DNA of 64,000 bases, taken from the NCBI RefSeq assembly GCF_945859685.1, contig NC_079147.1:66928946-66992945 (forward strand), given 5' to 3'. The notes beneath the pieces are model-generated. The model searched no databases, was not told where the DNA came from, and worked only from the letters and a program-made list of their open reading frames with translations. The translations under genes were made by a program, and so were the position numbers. Numbering within the stretch: the stretch's first letter is position 1; every line of letters starts with the position of its first letter. This DNA comes from Eupeodes corollae. Its lineage: Eukaryota; Arthropoda; Insecta; Diptera; Syrphidae. This document shows positions 57,337 to 64,000 of this stretch, in pieces.

Positions 57337-57663
57337 TGTTCAATATTAAGTTTAACTTAATTTACTTTAAATTTGGCATCACCTAGCATCTATTACTTTC
57401 TTCAAAACTCCCACAAGTTTTATGTTCCAATTACGATCCATTCACCTGTCCTTTTATTCAATTTTACATTCCTCTTCATTTTTTCTTTCTTTAACTTCAC
57501 TTGAGATAGAGATTCTACCGTCAACCAGGCAAGTAACACTTTATAAAATAAACTCTAATTTTACATAAATATTTCTTAGACATTATATTTTTTTCTATTT
57601 CTTTTCTTAGGAATTGCTTCTCTTGAAGCACACTTTAGCTTTGCTTCATCGAGCTATCGAACA
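57337..57663 (+). repeat. BEL 3' LTR
   Basis: 327 bp, identical to the 5' LTR except T at 57458. Followed by the CTGTC duplication. Confidence 0.97.
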
Positions 57664-57740
57664 CTGTCAATTTGTTTTTTTTTCGCAAAATCTTACTGAA
57701 TGTTGACAATAATATTTTCTGAAAGGATGAAATTTGTACT
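57664..57740 (-). repeat. Repeat X copy 10, continuation
   Basis: 'ctgtcaatttgtttttttttcgcaaaatcttactgaatgttgacaataatattttctgaaagg' continues the X unit cut at 50996. X is then lost at a junction with mariner-like sequence. The first five bases are the right target duplication. Confidence 0.85.
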
Positions 57741-57744
57741 CTAT

Positions 57745-57905
57745 GCCAATAAACCTGAATCGATTGAGGATAACATTTAAAGCGTTATTGCCAATATACG
57801 TCCAAAAATGTTTAAAAAAGTCATCTAAAATTATGTATATTTTGATAAGAATACCTCTGAGCCAGCCGTGAGAGTCATCAAAAATCATATTTAAATTAGA
57901 AAAGG
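57745..57905 (+). pseudogene. Mariner/Tc1-like transposase C-terminal fragment
   Basis: YANKPESIEDNI near 57745, VIANIRPKMFKKVI near 57785-57826 and a decayed ASR.SH tail near 57850-57880 resemble the C-terminus of Tc1/mariner-like transposases. About 50 codons with internal stops. Confidence 0.6.
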
Positions 57906-58074
57906 TATCAAAAGTTATCTTCCGAAAATAAAATTAATATCATATCAATTAAAACTAATCACAAATGTTTTATTCAATTTCAGAGTAATAAAAGAAGAAA
58001 GAAAAGAAAAACACCCATTAAAATAATTAACAAAATACTACATTAATATAGACCTTACTTGAATGTCAAACAAA

Positions 58075-58230
58075 GTTATTTTTGTCAAAAAAGTTTTGAT
58101 ACTGCCACAACCACATATCATGCTTCAAGAAGAGTTTATGGTTAACATAATCGGCTAACTACGCAAGCAATTTGCAATATTGTGAAGAAATTTAAAGAGA
58201 CTGGTGTTCAAATTTCATTTTTAATTTAAT
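58075..58230 (+). pseudogene. Mariner/Tc1-like transposase N-terminal fragment
   Basis: ASRRVYG, HNRLTTQAICNIVKKFKETGV at about 58118-58215 is the helix-turn-helix start typical of insect mariner-like proteins. It lies downstream of a C-terminal fragment on the same strand, so the two come from different copies or a rearranged one. Confidence 0.65.
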
Positions 58231-58479
58231 AAAATATTTGATCAAGTAACAAAATTATGATTTTTTGCTATCAATTTATGCAAGCGTGTGACCAGTTGAA
58301 ATTTTTGTAGTTCACGGTTCTCGTGTTTACTTTGTATATTAACATTTTTCATTAATTCTCACGCTTGAATATTATTGCATAGTTGCATTTTTTGTTCTTT
58401 CTTTCTTTTGTTCTGTATACTTTTGTAAGAAATGAAAATTAGTTTCTGTTAAACCTTCAACCAGTGAGTTACTTTTTAT

Positions 58480-59715
58480 TAACTTGCCATAGGAAGTTAT
58501 TGTAATGGGTCCGATTTGTCAAATTGAAAATTTTGACATTTCTCGACGTTTCAAGGTCTCTAGAGTCGAAATGAAAGATTTTTAGAAAGATGTCTGTGCG
58601 TGAGTGTGTACGTACGTTTGTACGTCCGTACGTTCGCGACGTTTTTTTCGTCGTCCATAGCTCAAGAACCAGAAGAGATATCGACTTAAAATAAATTTTG
58701 TTATACAGATAATAATGCAGAAAGATGCAGAAATGGCTCTCAAGAAAATTGCGTGGGTGGTTTTTTTACCATAGCAGTTTGAAAAAAAAGGTAAAAATTT
58801 TGGTTAACCCTAAATATTTTACGAAACAAAAACGTTAGAGACTTGAATTAAATTTTATATAATATATTGTAACGTGATACCAAACAGGTATATTTTTTGA
58901 AAAAAATCAATATAACGGTTTTTTTTTTAAATCAATAAAACTGAAAAAAAAAATTTGTCACCTCCAAAATTTTACGACTGAAATATGATTTCATCTCTAA
59001 AACAATTTTGTGCAACGAAGAAAAATGTTTTTGACATCTGATAAAATTTTGAGAAAAATCGAACTGACAGTTTTTTTTACAAAAACTAAAAACCTTAAAA
59101 AAAATTAATAAAAGTTGGTAAAAATTGATTTTCAACTCGAATATCTTTTCAAAACTTTGAGATATTGGCTTTAATTTACTTATATCTTTCAAAAAAACTT
59201 GTTGTCAACATTCAGTTTAAGTTTGAAAAAAATCGAATTGACAGTTGTTTTACAAAAAATAAAAACCTAAAAAAAATGTATAAAAGTTGGTAAAAATTGG
59301 TTTTCGATTCAAATATCTCTTTTAAAATTTTAAATATTTTAAATATTTTATCTCATAAGAAATATTGTTTTCAACATTTGGTAAAATTTTTAAAAAATCG
59401 AATTGACAATTTTTTTTACAAAAAATAAAACTCTAAAAAAAACAATACTAAAACTTCGTAAAAATTTACTTTCGACTCAAATAGCTCTTCAAAACTTAAA
59501 AATATTGGCTTCAAACTTATTTTATTTCACAGAAAATATTGTTTTCGATATTCAGTAATTTTTATATAAAAATCCAACAGTCCGTTTTTTCATAAAAAAT
59601 AGTACGCAAATTTGGTAAAAATTGATACGAGCACATATAGACAAACTTTTAAGCAAGACAAATTGACAGACGGGATGGGAAGTTATCAGTGTGGGTCGCA
59701 TCCCAGCCTCTTTTT
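58480..59715 (+). repeat. Repeat X copy 11, complete short form (best reference)
   Basis: About 1.24 kb. Left end AACTTGCCATAGGAAGTTATTG at 58484, CGTACG-rich block at 58603-58640, then a mid region with 'ccatagctcaagaaccagaagagatatcgactt' and 'ttaccatagcagttt'. Tandem units are anchored on 'gaattgacagtttttttacaaaaa' at 59066, 59240, 59405 and about 59575 (spacing 174, 165, 170). Right end 'cagacgggatgggaagttatcagtgtgggtcgcatcccagcctc'. No coding frame. Confidence 0.92.
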
Positions 59716-60069
59716 TAACAACTAGATTAGTTATAGATATTTAAAGCCCTGCGCATCATCGTGTTTCCGAAATAAGAATGTGTCGATTCCTCGTCGTTCT
59801 CAGGAATTGGGACTGTTGAAGCAGAAAACATCATTACTGATCATCATAAACTTTTATTTTTAAAACTTGTAAATAACTCTTAAATATTGGATTTAAATTC
59901 CAATTCTGTAACTGACAAAATTTAATTTTTGAATTCAAATCTGTAACTTATATTATACCAATCGCCATCTTTTTTGATATTTATAAATTCGCCTTAAAAG
60001 TTTAACTGAAAATGTAACGTAATCTCTCTATCGAAATTACATAAATTTTTGTATAAATACTTTCTAACG
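59716..60069. other. Unassigned AT-rich sequence
   Basis: No supported feature. Confidence 0.45.
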
Positions 60070-61010
60070 AAATAAAATCTTTTGGACTATTGTACAACCC
60101 TTCGCTGGTTTTTTTTGCTTTAACCAATCTCGTCGTTTTGCTTCGCTAACTTTGATGGTCTTTGTTCGAAAGCCATTCAAAGTCCTCGTCGTTTTATAGC
60201 TACCGTTGATAATTGGATCAACGCATCAACCAGGATCTACCTATCCTTTCGATTAAGGACATAATAGAGATCTCCGGGTTGACGGTCAAGTCTTTTGATC
60301 GTTCAGGGACTGTCTTACATCACATTATTGTTGTATTTTGCATTTGGATCTACACCTTTAAAGTATGCATCCATATAAAGTCAAGCTGGCACAACAACTT
60401 TAGCCAGGTGATCATTTACAACGTCATAGATAAGTCGAATAGGTGTTTTAACAAAAGGTGATGGGCGGCGATTTTTCCAACACAATTTTCTTCAGCGACG
60501 AAGCGCTTTTCTCACTCGGTGGGTATGTTAAAAATTACAATTTTCGTACAAGGGGTTCTAACAATTATCAAGTAATTGAAGAGAGGCCATTACATACACA
60601 ATAAGTCACTGTTTGGTGTGTTCTTTGGTCGGGAGGTGTGATTGGACCTTACTTCTTCAAAATCGACTGTCATCGTCAATTCGGAGCGTTATGGTCTTAT
60701 GATAACCAACTTTTTTTGCCTTCTATTGATGAATACGACCTGGAGAATATGTACAACATGCCACACAACTAGTCGTGATTAGATACCTCTTGACTTTTTT
60801 GTAGGGCTACGCGAAAGACTGTGTTTATGCAGGGAAACGTTGACCACTCAAAACCAACATTCGTCAAGTTATGACTGAGATACCGCCCAATATGTGTCAA
60901 AAAGTGGTCGAAATTGACCTCAAATAAATCTATGCTTGTAAAAACTCGCATGGTGGCCATTTAAATTGCAAGAGATAATCAAGGAACAATGAAACCCGAT
61001 CACCCTGTAC
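60070..61010 (+). pseudogene. Mariner/Tc1-like transposase remnant 3
   Basis: SIKDIIEISGLTVKS near 60238 and ILHLDLHL / HPYKVKLAQQL near 60338-60405 form the N-terminal part. FFSDEALFSLGGYVKNYNFR at about 60491-60550 gives the first catalytic Asp. VTVWCVLWSGGVIGPYFF at about 60608-60662 is the block before the second Asp. TNIRQVMTEIPPNMCQKVV near 60858-60914 is the C-terminal part. Several stops and shifts. The inverted ends were not found. Confidence 0.78.
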
Positions 61011-61793
61011 ACATTTCTAATTTTGAGTAAACAATGTATATTATTTATGTACACAACGTTCTCATATACATAAATTCATTATATAATTCTTACTGCTACT
61101 GTAAAATCGAATGATATATTATGTTGTATTTATGTACGTATCAATATGCTTTGTACTCTCTTTGACAGAATTGTTAATATTAAAAGTTAATAAGAAAAGA
61201 TAACTTGTAATAAAGCTTTCTCCAAGACAAGACGTGTCTTTTAATTTTCTTCATGAAAATTTATTTTTAATTGTGCATGATAATTTTGAGTACCAATGTA
61301 TATTAATCGGTTATAAAATTATGTAGTGTTTCACAAAAAATATCAACGTTCAAACTTTATTATTAAAAAAGGAATATTATGAACGAAAATATTGTGTATG
61401 TGTCTTGTTTTCGTTAACTTTTGAAACCGCAAAATGGATAAGCCAGATATCTCTATACTTTTAATAGCACCACCTCTCACATCCCCCCCCTAATATTTTT
61501 TGATTTAGACAAAATGTATTGTACTTTTTTTAATAATCTCTTACTACGAACAAATAAAGTTCTTCATCAAAGTTCGCCTTTTTCGACATTTTTTCTTAGT
61601 GATAATCTTATTTTTCGATTACTATGTCAGCTAAAGACGACAAAAATTAATCTCATTATTTTGAAATCTACTAAAAGTATGCATTTCTTCTAGCTTTACG
61701 AGTATATTTGAATTAATCTAAATCTCATAACTCAAGAATTTAATAAGTCTTCGTCATCGACTTATAATCAACCTGCTGCAACATCTGCTTCAC
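61011..61793. other. Unassigned sequence upstream of candidate gene
   Basis: AT-rich, without transposon signatures; it may hold the distal promoter of the gene proposed at 61926. Confidence 0.4.
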
Positions 61794-61832
61794 TATTTAT
61801 ATTCACTGACAGTCCATTACCAGTTCAGTTTC
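61794..61832 (+). promoter_or_regulatory. Candidate core promoter (TATA box plus initiator)
   Basis: TATTTATA at 61794-61801 lies 33 nt before the A of an arthropod-type initiator TCAGTT (A at 61827). A second TCAGT lies at 61861. The spacing fits an RNA polymerase II start and gives a 5' leader of about 99 nt to the ATG at 61926. Confidence 0.5.
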
Positions 61833-61925
61833 AATCTTGTTTTTGTTTGCACTTGAAGAGTCAGTCGTTCTTTTAGTGTCTTCGGTGTTTGATCAACTTT
61901 GAATCTCTTTCGGAATCTTAAAATA

Positions 61926-62011
61926 ATGTCTGTCAAAGTACGACTTGCATTCATTTGGATTACTCTATTACAATTCAGCTTTTTGCGTGGAGTATTGTCA
62001 CTAAAAAAGGG
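61926..62011 (+). CDS. Candidate first coding exon of a secreted-protein gene (partial)
   Basis: The ATG is preceded by AAAATA, a good insect start context. The 28 full codons read MSVKVRLAFIWITLLQFSFL then RGVLSLKK: a basic start, a hydrophobic core of about 12 residues and a likely cleavage near GVLS, i.e. a signal peptide. Coding ends at GG just before GTAGGT at 62012, a plausible 5' splice site, leaving a phase-2 intron. Without splicing the frame would stop after 36 codons. The later exons are not seen before 64000. The product cannot be named. The case rests on promoter, start context, signal peptide and donor occurring together. Confidence 0.5.
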
Positions 62012-63044
62012 GTAGGTTTGTTGTTTAAAGAATAAGTAACTACCTGAAAATCATTAAAGTAAGACGAAACTGGTTTTCGAAGCTTATTTTTGACCAGGTT
62101 AACACACTTACGCGTTTGAAATTAAAACAAAATTATATTCACCTTATTGTATTGTTGCCGCTAGATTGAAAGTGAGAAACTTAACGAAAATTCCCCTTAA
62201 TTGTGTTACTTTTGCTTTGAGCATTATAAAGTAAAGATTTGTAAACATCTCACGTATTTATATTATGCCAAACAACTGATCAACTTCACCTCCAATCTTT
62301 TTATAGCAATTATAACATGGTAATTAAGGAAGTTGCTTGTAGGTAAATTCATCAAGATTTTGAAGTGAAAATTAAAACTTGTTTGGTTATTAAATATACA
62401 AGTACGACGACCGAAGCGCTGACCGGCGCGGCCGGTCGTTAGATAATATACAGGCGTATAATTAATAAATTAGTGTCATTTTTATTTAAGAAATGTTTAT
62501 ACTTCTTATAAAAACTTTTGGATACAAGGTCATTCGTTTTAGGCTTCGAGACTCATAAAACACCAAGCGTAAAAACTTGTAGCTTTTTCTTGTGTGAGCG
62601 TAGGTAACTATCTTTTTTATTGGTTCTTGTTTTAGCTTTAGCTCCTATCACCGGAACACTTGCTCATTTTGATTATAATAAAATAATTCACTAAAAAATA
62701 GTGAAAAACACAACCAATCAATATTACAAATTTTATGGAGACGATCTGAAAAAAGGAACCATTCAAGTTTTCTTATTATCATAATCGATTTACATAAATG
62801 CGAAAAAAAATGTTGGTGCATTGTAGATGGCTAAACCGTTTATAATATCATTTAGCATTAATTTCAAATTTAAATTTCAAACATTGTAGAAAGGGATTAT
62901 CTCCTAATCCAAATAGCAAAAAAAAAACAATAAAAACATTTCATAGGGTAAAGTGTAAAATGTTTGATAATTAGAATAAGATGTTCCAATTCAATATAAA
63001 TTAAATCAATATAATCAATTAAGTAAAATAGATAATAAAACACT
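62012..63044 (+). other. Putative intron or intergenic sequence
   Basis: AT-rich with no recognised element except the GC-rich hairpin at 62407-62439. If 61926-62011 is a first exon, this is its first intron. Confidence 0.4.
62407..62439. other. GC-rich hairpin in AT-rich DNA
   Basis: GACCGGC-GCG-GCCGGTC at 62421-62437 is a perfect 7-bp stem with a 3-nt loop. An alternative outer stem pairs ACGACC at 62407-62412 with GGTCGT at 62434-62439; the two stems share bases and exclude each other. Confidence 0.8.
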
Positions 63045-63790
63045 TACTTACTTAAGGTGGCGCTACAGTCCGGGGCGGACCTGGGCCTCAACCAACATGC
63101 GTCTCCAGACAGCTCGGTCCCTAGCTAGCTGTCTCCAGTTTCGCACGCCAAGTTGGTTGAGGTCCACTCCTACCTGGGTGCGCCACCTGAGTCGCAGTCT
63201 TCCTCTACTGCGCCGTCCCTGGAGTTGGATTCGAAAACCTTCTGGGCTGGAGCGTTGACGTCCATTCGCTCTACATAACCTAGCCACCTAAGAGGTTGGA
63301 CTTTAATTCTGCTAACTAGGTCAGTGTCGCTGTACAGCCCGTACAGTTCGTCGTTATATCTTCTCCTCCATTCTCCATCTATGCGTACGGGACCAAAAAT
63401 CACCCCAAGAATTTTGCTCTCGAAGAATCCTGAGGCGCTCTCATATTTCTTTGACAGGGTCCAGGCCTCAGTGCCTGAACATCGTTGTTCAGTGTCCTTT
63501 TTTGATGACAGCATATACTTGGTCTTGCCTTCAATGACCACTAAACCCATCTTCTTCGCTTCCATCGCAATGCTCAAAAACACTCCACTGACATCACGCT
63601 TTGATCTTCCAATTATGTCAATATCATCTGCGTATCCGAGTAATTGGATGGACCTTTGGGAGATTGTACCTCTAGGGTTGACGGTTGAGTTTTGCACAAT
63701 TCTTTCCAGAACGATGTTGAAGAAGTCGCATGACAGTGCATCGCCTTGTCTAAAACCTTTTTTGACATCAAATGCATCGAAAATTTTATA
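63045..63790 (-). mobile_element. RTE-like non-LTR element, copy 3, 5'-truncated
   Basis: On the minus strand it begins at RT block FRQGDALSCDFFNIVLERIV (near 63760-63700) and runs to the tail GACTGTAGCGCCACCTTAAGTAAGTAAGTG at 63045. The short tail of AAGT units and the 5' truncation are typical of target-primed insertion. Confidence 0.85.
63063..63775 (-). pseudogene. RTE-like reverse transcriptase C-terminal part
   Basis: Frame 63170-63697 holds LGYADDIDIIGRSKRDVSG (catalytic box intact), KKMGLVVIEGKTKYMLSS, a jump to EAWTLSK (the segment between is deleted), KILGVIFGPVRIDGEWRRRY and RWLGYVERMDVNAPAQKVFES. The last frame, 63063-63287, ends RGRLRLRWRTQV, then LNQLGVRNWRQLARDRAVWR. A shift near 63230 separates the two. 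It is the least decayed RT tail of this family here. Confidence 0.85.
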
Positions 63791-63796
63791 AACCTA

Positions 63797-64000
63797 AGAT
63801 CCCCTATGCAAACAATTGAACAAATTGATCATGAAGTAGAACAATTTATTGCTGATGTGCAGCAGGCTGCAGAAGAAAGTACTCCAACTATTTCGAATGC
63901 GAGAGAAAAAGAAATAAAATATCCTATCGAAATAAAGGAGTTGATATTGAAAAAAAGAAGAGCTAGAAGAAAATGGCAATCCACGAGATTCCCAGATGAT
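63797..64000 (+). pseudogene. Jockey-like ORF2 fragment, continues past window
   Basis: A frame is open from 63797 to the window end: MQTIEQIDHEVEQFIADVQQ is followed by ...ESTPTI and YPIEIKELILKKRRARRKWQ, the linker between endonuclease and RT in Jockey-type elements. It begins abruptly next to the 5' end of the RTE-like copy, so that insertion or a truncation removed its start. Confidence 0.65.

Larger units (their letters stand above)
50997..57663 (+). mobile_element. BEL/Pao LTR retrotransposon, complete
   Basis: A 6667-bp element with two 327-bp LTRs (TGTTC...GAACA), 5-bp target duplication, primer-binding site, gag-protease, RT, RNase H and integrase. It lies in repeat X copy 10. The LTRs differ at one base (C at 51118, T at 57458), so insertion looks recent. 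Pol nevertheless contains frame breaks near 53985, 54095 and 56290 and a TAG at 54309-54311. There is no env frame. Confidence 0.97.

Noticed and set aside
59066..59600. Regularly spaced repeats resembling a CRISPR array
   Set aside because: Units are about 170 bp, diverged and contiguous without spacers, in a eukaryotic repeat.

Overview
This window is almost entirely a graveyard of eukaryotic transposable elements in AT-rich intergenic DNA. The mixture of Ty3/Gypsy and BEL/Pao LTR elements, RTE-, CR1/Jockey- and LOA/I-like non-LTR elements, Helitrons and mariner-like transposons points to an insect, most likely a fly. That assignment is an inference from element types, not from a host gene. 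No bacterial operons, CRISPR arrays, rRNA or convincing tRNA genes are visible.

Layout. 1-3825: 3' part of a Ty3/Gypsy element with gag tail, pro-RT, RNase H-integrase and 3' LTR. 4440-7120: decayed RTE-like element. 7690-9970: CR1/Jockey-like element. 12290-14575: LOA/I-like element. 16846-20070: repeat family 'X' split by an RTE-like insertion flanked by a 13-bp direct repeat. 21868-24175: X copy and two RT fragments. 24961-27396: Helitron on the minus strand. 27528-31128: X copy, CR1-like element and X remnant. 33590-35995: Gypsy integrase remnant, CR1-like element and a copy of repeat 'Y'. 36404-38995: X copy and mariner-like remnant. 40655-43075: X split by a LOA/I-like element. 43230-48345: Helitron scraps, then a long X copy split by a complete but broken Helitron. 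49575-49995: mariner remnant. 50505-57740: X split by a complete BEL/Pao element with 327-bp LTRs that differ at one base. 57740-61010: mariner remnants and a full X copy. 61794-62011: the only plausible host gene piece, a promoter plus a first exon encoding a signal peptide and ending at a splice donor. 63045-64000: 5'-truncated RTE-like copy and the start of a Jockey-like fragment.

The theme is repeat X. It is a non-coding element of about 1.25 kb (about 1.6 kb in a longer form), present in at least eleven pieces. It has conserved ends with short palindromes, a CGTACG-rich block and three to four internal tandem units of about 165-175 bp. Gypsy, RTE, LOA-like, BEL and two Helitron insertions all sit inside or against X copies, so X acts as the local landing pad. 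It matches no family I can name with confidence.

Coding capacity is nearly all destroyed. Only the BEL gag-protease frame, long stretches of BEL pol, and the Gypsy pro-RT and RNase H-integrase frames are long and clean. Several breaks lie in otherwise young-looking elements, so some may be assembly errors.
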